From Burkholderiaceae bacterium (GTDB taxonomy: Bacteria; Pseudomonadota; Gammaproteobacteria; Burkholderiales; Burkholderiaceae_D): 64,000 bases of DNA. The DNA lies in contig JAMNXS010000002.1 in the NCBI GenBank assembly GCA_023653025.1, forward strand, positions 31,447-95,446, in the 5' to 3' direction. The position numbers were made by a program, and so were the translations under genes. Positions 9,227-21,958 of this stretch are shown here, one piece after another. The notes below the pieces were generated by a model. That model had not been told where the DNA came from, searched no databases, and was given only the letters and a program-made list of their open reading frames with translations. Every line of letters starts with the position of its first letter. Within the stretch, counting starts at the first letter, position 1.

Positions 9227-10309
9227 CTACAGATCCCGCAACGGATGCGCGTAATCCGGCCATGCGCTGGCAAAGAACTTTTCCACCATCGCCGTCGTCA
9301 CCTCTTCCAGCGTCGACGGATTCCACTTCGGCGCATGGTCCTTGTCGATGGCCAGCGCGCGCACCCCCTCGATCACCTCGCCATGCTCGAAGCAGCGGCG
9401 CACCATCGTGCGCTCCATCCGGAGGCAGGCGCCGATGTCGAGTGCCGCAGCGCGGCGGATCTGCGCCAGCGTCACGCTCATCATCAGTGGCGAACGCTTG
9501 TTCATCGTAGCCAGTGTGCGGGTGGCGAATTCGCCGTCGTCACCGGCCAACGACGCCATGATGGCCTGCACCGAATCATGCGCGAAGTGGCGGTCGATCT
9601 CGGCGCGTTGGCCAGCCAGCCGACTCTGCGCCGGATCGGTCGCAGAAGCATGGCGGTCCGCGCACGCACGCACGCTCTCGACGGCATCGGCGCCATCGCG
9701 GATGGCTTGCGCCAGCGGCACCAGTTCGGCTCCGGGCACGAACACATCGGCCAGTCCGGCGTGCAGCGCGTCCGCGGCGTCGATGACTTCGCCAGTCACC
9801 CCCAGATAGGTACCGAGCTGCCCCGGCGTGCGCGACAGAAACCAGCCGCCGCCGACGTCCGGGAACAGTCCGATGCCGGTCTCCGGCATGGCCATCTTCG
9901 TGCGCTCGGTCACAATGCGCAGGCGCGCCTGCGGCCCGGCCTGCGCGATGCCCATGCCGCCGCCCATCACCACGCCGTCCATCATCGCGATGTACGGCTT
10001 GGGGAAGGTATGGACAAGGTGGTTGAGCGCATACTCTTCACTGAAAAAATCTTCGACCAGCGCCGCGCCGCCGGTGGCGGTCGCGCTGCCTTTCTGGTGG
10101 AAGAAGCGGATATCGCCGCCGGCACAGTAGGCGCGCTCGCTGCTGCTCCTGACCAGTACGGCACGGATCGCCACATCGTCGCGCCAGGTCCGGAGCGCCG
10201 CGGTCATCGCGCGCACCATCTCAAGGGTCAGTGAATTCAATGCAGCAGGACGGTCGAGCGTGATGACGCCGGTCGTGCCGCGGGTCTCGGTCTGGATGAA
10301 ATCGGCCAT
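9227..10309 (-). CDS. Enoyl-CoA hydratase/isomerase family protein, probable 3-hydroxyisobutyryl-CoA hydrolase
   Basis: Crotonase-fold enzyme, probably the hydrolase that releases 3-hydroxyisobutyrate in valine breakdown. The 360-residue length and the segments AYCAGGDIRFF, GVVMGGGMGI (oxyanion hole) and PETGIGLFPDVGGGWFLSR are those of the HIBYL-CoA hydrolase branch rather than short enoyl-CoA hydratases. The start is ATG 10309; a GTG at 10342 would add 11 residues. It stands alone, downstream of the hpf terminator on the same strand, with about 120 bp for its own promoter. Substrate is inferred from family only. Confidence 0.85.
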   Translation of the reverse strand: MADFIQTETRGTTGVITLDRPAALNSLTLEMVRAMTAALRTWRDDVAIRAVLVRSSSERAYCAGGDIRFFHQKGSATATGGAALVEDFFSEEYALNHLVHTFPKPYIAMMDGVVMGGGMGIAQAGPQARLRIVTERTKMAMPETGIGLFPDVGGGWFLSRTPGQLGTYLGVTGEVIDAADALHAGLADVFVPGAELVPLAQAIRDGADAVESVRACADRHASATDPAQSRLAGQRAEIDRHFAHDSVQAIMASLAGDDGEFATRTLATMNKRSPLMMSVTLAQIRRAAALDIGACLRMERTMVRRCFEHGEVIEGVRALAIDKDHAPKWNPSTLEEVTTAMVEKFFASAWPDYAHPLRDL

Positions 10310-10426
10310 GCGTTCAGGTTGCAAGAATCGGACAAGACGCACAGTGTAGCCGTATGGGGCGGCATAGGTTTTGCCGCGCGGGAAGGCCGGCTTTGCGCGC
10401 TGAAAATGGCGGCTGGTACCGACGAT

Positions 10427-10451
10427 AAAAAAGGGCGCTGCCGCGCCCTTT
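10427..10451 (-). terminator. Rho-independent terminator after hpf
   Basis: On the minus strand, GGGCGC and GCGCCC (10448-10443 and 10438-10433) form a hairpin with a 4-nt loop, followed by a run of six T. A-T pairs extend the stem. It closes the kdsD-lpt-rpoN-hpf block. Confidence 0.93.
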
Positions 10452-10469
10452 CAGGAGAAAACGGGGATA

Positions 10470-10820
10470 TCAGGCGGCTTCGGCTTCCGATCCGTCGTAG
10501 CCGCGGATGCCTGCGTGCTGATGATCCTGGATCTTGCTCTTATGCTTGAGCACCTGCCGGTCAAGCTTGTCCATCAGCAGGTCGAGCGCCGCATACATGT
10601 CTTGCGCCTCGCTCTCTACGTGCAGGTCCTTGCCGCGCATGTGCAGGTTGATCTCGGCTCGCTGGCGCTTCTCTTTCTCGCTGCTGGAGTCGACGGCCAG
10701 AATGACCGTAATGTCGATGACGTTGTCGAAGTGGCGCGTGATGCGCTCCAGCTTGGTTTCCACATACTCCCGCAGTGCGGGAGTCAGTTCCAGATGATGA
10801 CCGCTGATCTTGAGATTCAT
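10470..10820 (-). CDS. hpf: Ribosome hibernation promoting factor (HPF/YfiA family)
   Basis: Small ribosome-binding protein that inactivates 70S ribosomes in slow growth. The 116-residue product starts [14 protein letters not shown] and continues with the S30AE/YfiA fold, including the [18 protein letters not shown] strand pair. It is a short-type HPF without the dimerising C-terminal domain. ATG 10820 is fixed by AAGGAG eight bases upstream. It follows rpoN, the usual rpoN-hpf order, and a strong terminator lies just downstream. Confidence 0.95.
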   Translation of the reverse strand: MNLKISGHHLELTPALREYVETKLERITRHFDNVIDITVILAVDSSSEKEKRQRAEINLHMRGKDLHVESEAQDMYAALDLLMDKLDRQVLKHKSKIQDHQHAGIRGYDGSEAEAA

Positions 10821-10919
10821 ACACATCACTCCTTGGCATTGCGTCGCTGGAGGATCCGGCCAGCGCCGCCGGCAGTCGAGCCGGACGGAACGCAGCAACG
10901 GTTGAAAACTCTGGAAAGC

Positions 10920-12389
10920 CTACAGGGACTTGCGGAGGTTGACCGGGGGTATTTTCAAGGCTTCGCGATATTTTGCGACGGTGCGGCGCGCCACGACCAT
11001 TCCCTGTTCAGTCAGCATGTCCGTGATCTTGCTATCTGAAAATGGATTCTTGGGGTCCTCGGCTCCTATCAGCTGCTTGATCAACGCGCGTATCGCCGTC
11101 GAGGAAGCTTCACCGCCGGCTTCGGTGGCCACGTGGCTGCCGAAGAAGAATTTCAGCTCGAACATGCCGTGCGGCGTCAGCATGTACTTTTGCGTAGTCA
11201 CACGGGAAATAGTGCTCTCGTGCAGCCCCAGTGTATCAGCAATTTCACGCAGGACAAGAGGCCGCATGGCCACCTCGCCGTGGGAAAAGAAATTGCGTTG
11301 CCTGTCCACAATCGCCTGCGCCACGCGCAGGATCGTGTCGAAGCGCTGGCGCATGTTCTTGATCAGCCACTTGGCTTCCTGCAACTGGGATGAAAGCGAG
11401 CCTTCACCTTTGTTCTGCTTCAGGATATTCGCGTACATCGCATTGACGCGCAGTTTCGGCATCACGTCGCGGTTCAATGTCACCTGCCAGCCGCTTTTTG
11501 CGCGTTTGACAATCACGTCCGGCACCACGTAGTCCGACGCATCGCCGGCAAAGGCCGCTCCGGGGTGCGGATTGCAGCGGCGAATCACGGCCTGCGCCTC
11601 GCGCAGGTCCTCGTCGTCGCAATCGAGCGCCTTTTTCAGCTTGTTGAACTCGCGCTGTGCGAATAGTTCAAGGTAGCCCTCCACCAGCGTCAGAGCCATT
11701 CTTCGGGTGACAAGGGGAACCTTCTCCATGCGTCGGATCTGTATCGACAGGCATTCAGACGCGTTGCGCGCGCCCACGCCGGCCGGCTCGAAACTCTGCA
11801 GCAGCTTCAGCGCGACCTTCAGTTCGTCGAAGTCAATGTCGAGTTCTTCGGGCAGGCGCGCGTGGATTTCCTCGAGCGACTCCTCGAGATAGCCGTTGTC
11901 GTCCAGCGCATCAATCAGCAATTCGACCAGCGCGCGGTCGCGCCGGCTGTTGGCGGTGACGACCAGCTGCTCGAGCAGGTGCTCGCGCAGCGTGGACTCG
12001 TGGGCCTCGAGCTGCGGGCGCGCATTGTCGTCCTCTGGGGCCTTGTTTGATCGGGCAACGTCATCGAAGCTCCAGTCGGCATCACCGCCGCCCTCGTCGC
12101 CGCCCTCGCTGCCGGCCGGCGCATCGAAGCCGCTCTCCGTTGCCGGAGCGCCGGCCTCGGCCTCCGGCGACGACGTGGTGGCCGGCGGGCTGATCGCGCC
12201 GTCGGCCAGCAGCCGCACCGAATGATCGAGCGGGTCGTCGAGGCGCTCGAGCAGCGGATTGTCGACCAGCATCTGCTCCAGCTCCTGATGCAGTTCCAGC
12301 GTCGACAGCTGCAGCAGGCGGATCGACTGTTGCAGCTGCGGCGTCAATGCCAGATGCTGGGAGACACGGAGCTGTAGGGTCTGCTTCAT
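10920..12389 (-). CDS. rpoN: RNA polymerase sigma-54 factor
   Basis: Alternative sigma factor recognising -24/-12 promoters and needing AAA+ activators. The 489-residue protein has the Gln/Leu-rich activator-interacting region at the N-terminus (residues 1-50), an acidic Ala/Gly/Glu-rich linker (about 70-130), the core-binding domain, a helix-turn-helix segment ([17 protein letters not shown]) and the RpoN box [10 protein letters not shown] near the end. It lies 11 bp downstream of lptB and about 100 bp upstream of hpf. Confidence 0.97.
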   Translation of the reverse strand: MKQTLQLRVSQHLALTPQLQQSIRLLQLSTLELHQELEQMLVDNPLLERLDDPLDHSVRLLADGAISPPATTSSPEAEAGAPATESGFDAPAGSEGGDEGGGDADWSFDDVARSNKAPEDDNARPQLEAHESTLREHLLEQLVVTANSRRDRALVELLIDALDDNGYLEESLEEIHARLPEELDIDFDELKVALKLLQSFEPAGVGARNASECLSIQIRRMEKVPLVTRRMALTLVEGYLELFAQREFNKLKKALDCDDEDLREAQAVIRRCNPHPGAAFAGDASDYVVPDVIVKRAKSGWQVTLNRDVMPKLRVNAMYANILKQNKGEGSLSSQLQEAKWLIKNMRQRFDTILRVAQAIVDRQRNFFSHGEVAMRPLVLREIADTLGLHESTISRVTTQKYMLTPHGMFELKFFFGSHVATEAGGEASSTAIRALIKQLIGAEDPKNPFSDSKITDMLTEQGMVVARRTVAKYREALKIPPVNLRKSL

Positions 12390-12400
12390 GGGCCTCGCCG

Positions 12401-13153
12401 TTACATGCGAAAGTGCTCGCCGAGGTACACGCGGCGAACCGATTCATTGCCGATGATGTCATCCGGGCTGCCGGAGGCCAGCACGGATCCCTGGTTGATG
12501 ATGTAGGCCCGGTCGCAAATGCCGAGCGTCTCGCGCACGTTGTGGTCCGTGATCAGCACGCCGATGCCGCGCTCCTTCAAGAAGCGCACGATGCGCTGGA
12601 TCTCGATGACGGCGATCGGGTCGACTCCCGCAAACGGCTCGTCGAGCAGAATGAAGCGTGGACTGGTCGCCAGCGCGCGGGCGATCTCGACCCGCCGTCG
12701 TTCGCCGCCGGACAGCGCCAGCGCCGGCGTCTCGCGCAGCTTGTCGATCTGCAGCTCGGCCAGCAGCGTTGCGAGCCGGCGTTCGATTTCCTCGCGCGAC
12801 AGCGGCTTGCCCTGGTCCGACTGCAGCTCGAGCACGGCGCGGATATTGTCTTCGACCGACAGCTTGCGGAACACCGACGCTTCCTGCGGCAGGTAAGAGA
12901 GGCCGCGTTGCGCGCGCCGGTGGATCGGCAGGCCGGAAATGCGCTCGCCGTCGAGCAGGATCTCGCCAGCCTCCGACGGCACTAGGCCGACGATCATGTA
13001 AAACGACGTGGTCTTGCCGGCGCCGTTCGGGCCCAAGAGGCCGATCACCTCGCCGCTGCGGACATCGAGCGACACGTCGCGCACGACCTGACGCGCGCCA
13101 TAGCTTTTTTGCAGGCTGCGTACCTGCAGCTGGCTGGCCGCCTCACTTCTCAT
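12401..13153 (-). CDS. lptB: LPS export ABC transporter ATP-binding protein LptB
   Basis: Cytoplasmic ATPase of the LptB2FGC complex that extracts LPS from the inner membrane. The 250-residue protein has Walker [10 protein letters not shown], signature LSGGE, Walker B FILLDEPF and the switch His in [11 protein letters not shown]. The ATG at 13153 overlaps the end of lptA by 11 bases, suggesting coupled translation. lptF and lptG are not in this window. Confidence 0.96.
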   Translation of the reverse strand: MRSEAASQLQVRSLQKSYGARQVVRDVSLDVRSGEVIGLLGPNGAGKTTSFYMIVGLVPSEAGEILLDGERISGLPIHRRAQRGLSYLPQEASVFRKLSVEDNIRAVLELQSDQGKPLSREEIERRLATLLAELQIDKLRETPALALSGGERRRVEIARALATSPRFILLDEPFAGVDPIAVIEIQRIVRFLKERGIGVLITDHNVRETLGICDRAYIINQGSVLASGSPDDIIGNESVRRVYLGEHFRM

Positions 13154-13706
13154 TGCGTTCGCGCGGCTGGATGGTGGCGCGCACGCGGCCGCTGCCCGGC
13201 TTGCTCTCGCCGCTGGCGCTGTTGGTCACGGTGTAGAACTCGGAGCGGCTGTCGTAGGAAATGAACTCGCCCTCCACCTCGTCGGTCACGCGCGTGCCGT
13301 CGATCATCTTGACCTTTGCCTGCTTGTAGAGCTTGGCAACTTCACTTTTCGTGTCGTACTCGATGCGGTCGGCGGCAAATCCCTCGATCCACAGATCCTT
13401 GCCGCCATCGCGTTTCTGGCGGAAGCGGGTGAGGCCGCCGGCCGGCGCATACATCGTCGCGTACTGGTAGCCGGCGGCGTCCTGGCGCACCAGCAGCTTC
13501 TCGGCATGCATCACGAGCGTGCCGCGAGTCAGCACGACGTTGCCGATGAAGGTATTGGTCTGCTTGGCCTCGTCGTAGAACATCTGGTTCGCTTCGACAT
13601 TGGTCGGCTTGTCGCGGTCGGCGCGCTCGGCGTGCGCGACGGCGGCCCATGCGAACAGGCAGGCAAGGCCAAGGAGGGGCGTGGTTGATCGGGCGAAGTT
13701 CTTCAT
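13143..13706 (-). CDS. lptA: LPS transport periplasmic protein LptA
   Basis: Periplasmic beta-jellyroll protein that bridges LptC and LptD and carries LPS across the periplasm. The 187-residue precursor has a signal peptide (about residues 1-26, ending AVAHA), then the OstA-like core (NVEANQMFYDEAKQT, TFIGNVVLTRGTL). It overlaps lptC by four bases upstream and lptB by 11 bases downstream. Confidence 0.94.
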   Translation of the reverse strand: MKNFARSTTPLLGLACLFAWAAVAHAERADRDKPTNVEANQMFYDEAKQTNTFIGNVVLTRGTLVMHAEKLLVRQDAAGYQYATMYAPAGGLTRFRQKRDGGKDLWIEGFAADRIEYDTKSEVAKLYKQAKVKMIDGTRVTDEVEGEFISYDSRSEFYTVTNSASGESKPGSGRVRATIQPRERNEK

Positions 13707-14302
13707 CGGGCTCGGATGTCAACGGGTGGTTCGAAGGTGGCGCTGACTCGGCTGTCCAGCCTCAGCGCCTGTTGCCGGCTGTCGGCGACCATGCCGACGC
13801 CGTTGAGCGTCGAACCGCCGATTTTTGCGCGTACCTCACGGTCCGTCTTCACCAGGTCCTGGTTCGGCAGGACGAGCATGAAGTTGGAATCCACAATCAG
13901 CGACTGCTGGTCGCGGGTCTGTGGGCGCTCGAGATGGACGTCGTCGAACAGCCGGATTTCGCTGTGGTCGCGATTGATGCGCGCGGTCCTGGAACGTAGC
14001 GTCATTGGCGCCCGCTCACGCGCATAGCTGCGCAGGCGCGGCTGGTCGACCAGGCTCGTGTCGCTGACCGGGTCGTGCACCAGCCGCTCGCCCTCGATTA
14101 CGTACTCCGCCTTGCCGTTGGCCGCCACGGCTACATAGCTGAACTGGTCGATGATGTAGTCCGGGTCGGTGCGCGCCGCGCGCATCGGCGCGCTCCGGTC
14201 TGGCCGCTGCGCCACTTCCAGCGCCCAGAAGCTGGCGCCCGCGAGCAGCAGGACCGCGGCCAGCGTCGCCAGCGCAGGCAGGCGGCGCTGCAGTCCGATC
14301 AA
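13703..14302 (-). CDS. lptC: LPS export system protein LptC
   Basis: Bitopic inner-membrane protein that accepts LPS from LptBFG and passes it to LptA. The frame shows one membrane helix (about residues 8-26) and a periplasmic OstA-like fold. The likely start is TTG at 14302, overlapping the kdsC stop as TTGA, which gives 199 residues, the usual length. No in-frame ATG or GTG near the membrane helix fits better; upstream codons in this frame belong to kdsC sequence. Short-overlap junctions on both sides indicate one operon. Confidence 0.9.
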   Translation of the reverse strand: MIGLQRRLPALATLAAVLLLAGASFWALEVAQRPDRSAPMRAARTDPDYIIDQFSYVAVAANGKAEYVIEGERLVHDPVSDTSLVDQPRLRSYARERAPMTLRSRTARINRDHSEIRLFDDVHLERPQTRDQQSLIVDSNFMLVLPNQDLVKTDREVRAKIGGSTLNGVGMVADSRQQALRLDSRVSATFEPPVDIRAR

Positions 14303-14838
14303 GCGAGATACGGCGCGAGCGCCGCCTCGTAGTTGCCCTGCGCGCGCAGGATGAAATCGCAGACTTCGCGCGCCGCGCCGCTGCCGCCGCGCGCATCGCT
14401 GACGAAGTGAGCGCGTGCGCGTACTTCCGGGTGGCCGTTCGGCACGCTGGCGGCAAAGCCGACCCGTGTCATCACCGGCAAATCGATCACGTCGTCGCCC
14501 ATGAAGCCGCATGCCTCGGGCGCCAGCTGCAGGTCCGAGCGCAGCTGTTCGAAGGCAGTGCGCTTGTCGTGCACGCCCTGCATCAGCGACGCGATGCCGA
14601 GGTCGGCCGCACGGCGGGCGACGATGGCCGAGTTGCGGGCGCTGATGATGGCGGCCCTGACGCCCGACTGCTGCAGCAGCTTGATGCCGTGTCCGTCGAG
14701 CGCGTTGAAGGTCTTGATCGCCTCGCCGTCCGGGCCGTAGCGCAGGCCGCCGTCGGTCAGCACGCCGTCGACATCGAAGATCATCAGCTTCACGCGTTGC
14801 GCACGCGCTGTCGCAGGGTGCGTGGCCGGCCCGTTCAT
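14299..14838 (-). CDS. kdsC: 3-deoxy-D-manno-octulosonate 8-phosphate phosphatase KdsC
   Basis: HAD-superfamily phosphatase producing free Kdo for LPS. The 179-residue protein has the HAD nucleophile motif DVDGVLTDG, motif II around AAIISARNS, and motif IV in GDDVIDLPVM. It is cap-less, as expected for tetrameric KdsC. It abuts kdsD (the kdsD stop and kdsC start share a base) and overlaps lptC by four bases. Confidence 0.95.
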   Translation of the reverse strand: MNGPATHPATARAQRVKLMIFDVDGVLTDGGLRYGPDGEAIKTFNALDGHGIKLLQQSGVRAAIISARNSAIVARRAADLGIASLMQGVHDKRTAFEQLRSDLQLAPEACGFMGDDVIDLPVMTRVGFAASVPNGHPEVRARAHFVSDARGGSGAAREVCDFILRAQGNYEAALAPYLA

Positions 14839-15866
14839 CAGATCACCTTCGCCCGCGTCAAGTCATGGATGTGCAGCGCGCCGACCAGGGCGCCGTCGGC
14901 CGCCGTCACCAGCACCTGGTTGATCCGGAACGCCTCCATCAGCTCGACCGCCTCGACGGCCAGCTGGTCCGGCCCGACCACGCGCGGATTGGCGTGCATG
15001 ACATCGCGGATGGGAGTCTTCGAGAAATCCTTGCCCTGTTCGATCAGGCGGCGCAGGTCGCCGTCGGTGAAGATGCCGAGCACGCGCGAGGCTTCATCGA
15101 CGACGGCGGTCATGGCCATGCCCTTGCGAGTGACCTCGAGCAGCGCCGCGGGTAGCGGCAGGTCGGGCCCGACGACCGGCAACGCGTCGCCGCTGCGCAT
15201 GATGTCGCGCACGTGGGTCAGCAGGCGGCGGCCGAGCGAGCCGCCCGGATGCGAGCGCGCGAAATCTTCGGCGCGAAAGCCGCGCGCGTCGAGCAGGGCC
15301 ACGGCCAGCGCGTCGCCCAGCGCCAGCGTGGCCGTGGTGCTGGCGGTGGGCGCGAGGTTCAGCGGGCAGGCTTCGCGCGCGACGGCGACGTCGAGATGCA
15401 CGTCCGCCAGCTTCGCGAGCGAGGACTCGGGACGGCCGGTCATCGAGATCAGCTTTGCGCCCATGCGCTTGATGACGGGGACGATGGCGAGCAGTTCGTC
15501 CGATTCGCCGGAATTCGAGATGGCGATCACCGCGTCCGCTTCGGTCACCATGCCGAGGTCGCCGTGGGCTGCCTCGGCCGGATGAACGAAAAGCGCGGGC
15601 GTGCCCGTGGAGGCGAGCGTGGCGGCGATCTTGCGGGCGATGTGGCCCGACTTGCCCATGCCGGAAACGACGACGCGGCCGCGGCAGGCCAGCAGCAGGG
15701 CGGTCGCGCGCGCGAACGGCTGGTCGGCGTCCGCCGTCAGCCGCGCCTGCAGCTCGAGGATCGCCTGCGCTTCGATCTCCAGCGTCTGCCGAGCGAGCGC
15801 CACGGCACGCAGGGAGGCGGCATTGTCAAAATGCTGCGGAGAATTTTTATCATGCGTTACACTCAT
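14838..15866 (-). CDS. kdsD: Arabinose-5-phosphate isomerase KdsD/KpsF
   Basis: Interconverts ribulose 5-phosphate and arabinose 5-phosphate, the first step of Kdo synthesis. The 342-residue protein has an N-terminal SIS sugar-isomerase domain (SGMGKSGHIARKIA, SNSGESDELLA) and two C-terminal CBS domains. ATG 15866 is preferred; a longer frame upstream would run through the apparent promoter. A TATACT lies 6 bp upstream of the ATG, so the transcript may have almost no leader. First gene of the minus-strand kdsD-kdsC-lptCAB-rpoN-hpf run. Confidence 0.93.
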   Translation of the reverse strand: MSVTHDKNSPQHFDNAASLRAVALARQTLEIEAQAILELQARLTADADQPFARATALLLACRGRVVVSGMGKSGHIARKIAATLASTGTPALFVHPAEAAHGDLGMVTEADAVIAISNSGESDELLAIVPVIKRMGAKLISMTGRPESSLAKLADVHLDVAVAREACPLNLAPTASTTATLALGDALAVALLDARGFRAEDFARSHPGGSLGRRLLTHVRDIMRSGDALPVVGPDLPLPAALLEVTRKGMAMTAVVDEASRVLGIFTDGDLRRLIEQGKDFSKTPIRDVMHANPRVVGPDQLAVEAVELMEAFRINQVLVTAADGALVGALHIHDLTRAKVI

Positions 15867-15872
15867 GCGCAG

Positions 15873-15878
15873 AGTATA
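15873..15878 (-). promoter_or_regulatory. Candidate -10 element for kdsD
   Basis: TATACT on the minus strand, 6 bp before the kdsD ATG. The -35 region is only T-rich and does not match TTGACA. If it is used, transcription would begin at or next to the start codon. Confidence 0.35.
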
Positions 15879-15991
15879 GCCGAAGTCGCAAAGCAAAAAA
15901 CCTGCCAGACGCAATTAATCACTGAATCGCCCTCTTGCCGGCCAAGTGCAGAGGCAGCCGTCAACCTTGCCGGAAAGCAATTGTTGCCCCC

Positions 15992-17974
15992 ATGACCTCC
16001 GCCCTCGAGATCACGTTGTTGCTGCTGGTTGCGGCGGTGCTCGGCGTCGTGATCTTCCGCATCATGCACCTGCCGCCGATGCTGGGCTATTTGGCCGTGG
16101 GCGTGCTGATCGGCCCGCATGCGCTGGGTCTGGCATCGAATACCACGGTCGTGCATACGCTGGCCGAGTTCGGCGTCGTCTTCCTGATGTTTTCGATCGG
16201 GCTCGAGTTCTCGCTGCCGAAGCTGAAGTCAATGCGGCGCAACGTGTTCGGGCTGGGGCTGGCGCAGGTCATGCTGACGATCGCGCTCACCATGCTGGGC
16301 GGTGCGGCCATGGCGCAGCTGCTTCCGCAGCATTTTTCCCTTAACTGGAGCGCGGCGTTCGCGTTGGGCGGCGCGCTGTCGATGTCGTCGACGGCGATCG
16401 TGCTCAAGCTGCTGACCGAGCGCCTCGAAATGGAAAGCGAACACGGGCGGCGCATCACCGCGATCCTGCTGTTCCAGGACCTGGCCGTGGTACCGCTGCT
16501 GATCCTGGTGCCGGCGCTGGCCAGCGCCGGCGGCGACATCGTGGACGACCTGCTCAAGGCCGCCGCGAAAGCCGTGTTCGTGCTGGCCCTGCTGCTGACC
16601 TTCGGGCAGGTGCTGCTGCGGCGCTGGTTCCGCATCGTCGTCCAGCGGCGTTCGCACGAGCTGTTCATGCTGAACCTGCTGCTGATCACGCTCGGCGCGG
16701 CATGGATCACCGAGCTGGCCGGCCTGTCGCTGGCGCTCGGTGCCTTCATTGCCGGCATGCTGATCTCCGAGACCGAATACAGGCTGCAGGTGGAGGAGGA
16801 CATCAAGCCCTTCCGCGACGTACTGCTCGGCCTGTTCTTCATTACCGTCGGCATGATGCTCGACATGGCGCTGGTGATCAACAACCTGCCGCTGGTGCTG
16901 GCGATGCTGGTGATCCCGGTGCTGCTGAAGTTCGCGCTGATCGCCGTGCTGGCCCGCCTGTTCGGCGCCTCCGCTGGCGTGGCGATCCGCACCGGCCTCG
17001 GGCTGGCGCAGGGCGGCGAGTTCGGCTTCGTGCTGCTGAGTCAGGCCGGCGGGCTGGGGCTGGTCGACAGCGGCCTGGTGCAGCTGATTCTCGCCGCGAT
17101 GGTGCTGTCGATGTTGGCCACGCCTTTCCTGATCGCGAATGCCGATCGCATCGTGCTCAGGCTGTCGCGCAACGAGTGGATGCAGCAGTCGCTGGCCCTG
17201 ACCCGCATCGCCAGCCGTACGATGAGCGAGGAGCGGCATGTCATCATCGCCGGCTTCGGCCGCAGCGGCCAGAGCCTGGCCCGGCTGCTGGAGGAGGAAA
17301 AGATCCCCTACCACGCGCTGGATCTCGACCCGGAGCGCGTGACCGAGGCGCAGGCCGCCGGCGCGCAGGTGTCCTACGGCGATGCGACGCGGCGCGAAAG
17401 CTTGATGGCTGCCGGCATCCACCGCGCGGCCGCCCTCGTGATCACCTACGCCGATACCCACGCCGCGCTGAAGACGCTGCATTTCGCCAACGAACTGGCG
17501 CCGGCGCTGCCGGCCATCGTGCGCAGCGTCGATGACGACGATATCGACAAGCTGCGCGCCGGCGGCGCCGACGAAGTCGTGCCCGAGCGCATCGAGGGCA
17601 GCCTGATGCTGGCCTCGCATGCGCTGCTGCTGATGGGCGTACCGCTTCGGCGCGTGGTGCACCGCGTGCAGGACGCGCGCAGCGAGCGTTATGCGTCGCT
17701 GCGCGGCTATTTCCACGGGATTGACGACGCCGCCGACGATGATGTGCGGCTGCAGGTGCGGTTGCACTCGGTCGCCCTGCGCGACAAGGCGGCCGCCATT
17801 GGCCGGACCTTCGATGCCCTCGGCCTGTCTGAGCTCGGCGCCGAGGTGACGGCCGTGCGGCGCGGCAAGAGCCGCATTCCCTTCTCTCCCGATACCCGGC
17901 TCGAAGCCGGCGACGTCGTCGTCCTGCGCGGCACCGCCGAGGCGGTCGAGCGCGCCGAGCAGCGATTACTCTGA
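15992..17974 (+). CDS. Monovalent cation:proton antiporter, CPA2 family (KefB/YbaL-like)
   Basis: Inner-membrane K+ or Na+/H+ exchanger with cytosolic regulatory domains. The 660-residue protein has about 12 membrane helices (residues 1-385, Na_H_exchanger family, with ALSMSSTAIVLKLL and LALGAFIAGMLISET), a TrkA-N/RCK Rossmann domain beginning VIIAGFGRSGQSLARLL, and a TrkA-C domain near the end. ATG 15992 starts right before the first helix; an earlier in-frame start adds a non-membrane leader. It is divergent from kdsD. The exact ion and any glutathione control cannot be read here. Confidence 0.88.
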   Translation: MTSALEITLLLLVAAVLGVVIFRIMHLPPMLGYLAVGVLIGPHALGLASNTTVVHTLAEFGVVFLMFSIGLEFSLPKLKSMRRNVFGLGLAQVMLTIALTMLGGAAMAQLLPQHFSLNWSAAFALGGALSMSSTAIVLKLLTERLEMESEHGRRITAILLFQDLAVVPLLILVPALASAGGDIVDDLLKAAAKAVFVLALLLTFGQVLLRRWFRIVVQRRSHELFMLNLLLITLGAAWITELAGLSLALGAFIAGMLISETEYRLQVEEDIKPFRDVLLGLFFITVGMMLDMALVINNLPLVLAMLVIPVLLKFALIAVLARLFGASAGVAIRTGLGLAQGGEFGFVLLSQAGGLGLVDSGLVQLILAAMVLSMLATPFLIANADRIVLRLSRNEWMQQSLALTRIASRTMSEERHVIIAGFGRSGQSLARLLEEEKIPYHALDLDPERVTEAQAAGAQVSYGDATRRESLMAAGIHRAAALVITYADTHAALKTLHFANELAPALPAIVRSVDDDDIDKLRAGGADEVVPERIEGSLMLASHALLLMGVPLRRVVHRVQDARSERYASLRGYFHGIDDAADDDVRLQVRLHSVALRDKAAAIGRTFDALGLSELGAEVTAVRRGKSRIPFSPDTRLEAGDVVVLRGTAEAVERAEQRLL

Positions 17975-17980
17975 ATCTCC

Positions 17981-18886
17981 ATGGACGTTTTTCATCGCAT
18001 CGCGGGCATCATCCTGCCCGTCTTCCTGATCATTACCGCCGGCTACGCGTACTCGCGCTTGCGCGGCGAGGTCGTCAAGACCGACATGGCCGCGCTCAAC
18101 CGCATCAGCGGCGAGATGCTCTGCCCGTTGTTGCTGTTCTCCGCTCTGGCGGCGAAGGAATTCGACGTGGTCGCGAACCTGCCGCTGATGCTGGCCGGCG
18201 TGCTGATCGCGCTGGGATCCGGCGTCGTGGCGTGGGCCGTTGCGCGGCTGCTCGGCTATGACCCGCGCACTTTTGTGCCGCCGATGATCTACAACAATTG
18301 CGGCAACATGGGACTGCCGCTGGCGGTGCTGGCTTTCGGGCCGGCCGGGCTGTCGGAGGCCGTCGCGATGTTCATGGCATGCAGCCTCGTCTATTTCACC
18401 GTCGGCATTCGCCTGATGGAGAGCGGACGCGCCGGACCGCGTCGTGCGACGCTGCGCATGTTCGCCAATCCGATGATGCTGGCCATGAGCGCCGGCATGC
18501 TGTTCGCGGCAGTGCGGCTGACATTGCCGCCGATATTCATGCAGGCCCTGCGCATGCTGGGCGAGGCCAGCATTCCGCTGATGCTGCTGGCGCTGGGCGT
18601 GCGGATGGCCGACGTAAATTTCCGCAGCTGGCGCATCGGCCTGGTCGGCGCGGCCATCTGCCCGCTGGCCGGGCTGGCGGTGGCCGCCGCGCTCGATCCG
18701 CTGCTGCCGCTGTCGGCCATGCAGCGCGGCCAGATGTACCTGTTCGCGTCGCTGCCACCGGCGGTATTCTGCTTCATCGTGGCCGAGAACTACCGGCAGG
18801 AACCGGATAAGGTCGCGGCCATTGTCCTGCTGGGCAATGCCGCCGCGCTTGGTTTCGTGCCGCTCGGCCTGTGGATGGGCATGTAG
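17981..18886 (+). CDS. AEC family (auxin efflux carrier-like) transporter
   Basis: Ten-helix inner-membrane carrier of the AEC family; substrates in bacteria are often organic acids but are not predictable here. The 301-residue protein shows two five-helix repeats, the conserved NNCGNMGLPL motif in the first half and an EASIPLMLLALG segment in the second. It starts six bases after the antiporter stop, so the two may be co-transcribed. It converges on uvrA with a 32-bp gap. Confidence 0.87.
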   Translation: MDVFHRIAGIILPVFLIITAGYAYSRLRGEVVKTDMAALNRISGEMLCPLLLFSALAAKEFDVVANLPLMLAGVLIALGSGVVAWAVARLLGYDPRTFVPPMIYNNCGNMGLPLAVLAFGPAGLSEAVAMFMACSLVYFTVGIRLMESGRAGPRRATLRMFANPMMLAMSAGMLFAAVRLTLPPIFMQALRMLGEASIPLMLLALGVRMADVNFRSWRIGLVGAAICPLAGLAVAAALDPLLPLSAMQRGQMYLFASLPPAVFCFIVAENYRQEPDKVAAIVLLGNAAALGFVPLGLWMGM

Positions 18887-18918
18887 CCCATCCGTTTCCG
18901 GCCGGCGGCGGTCAGGCG

Positions 18919-21789
<2,871 letters not shown>

Positions 21790-21958
21790 GCTGGCCTGTG
21801 GTTTGGTGACGGCGAATTCGTGCCTTTTTGCAAAAATCGCGGGTCGGTGGGTGCGGGTCAACCTGTTACTATAGCGGGTTTTCGCAACCTGCTTATTACC
21901 TGCTTATTCGCTGCTTCGGTGCACCATTTCCGTCGCGCGACAGCTTCACGGTTCCTCT

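Noticed and set aside
9107..10234. A 375-codon plus-strand frame opposite the acyl-CoA hydrolase gene
   Set aside because: Antisense shadow; the minus-strand protein has clear crotonase-fold motifs.
21790..21958. LexA (SOS) box between uvrA and the MFS gene
   Set aside because: CTGT occurs (in ACCTGTTACTATAG) but the matching ACAG half-site at 8-bp spacing is missing.
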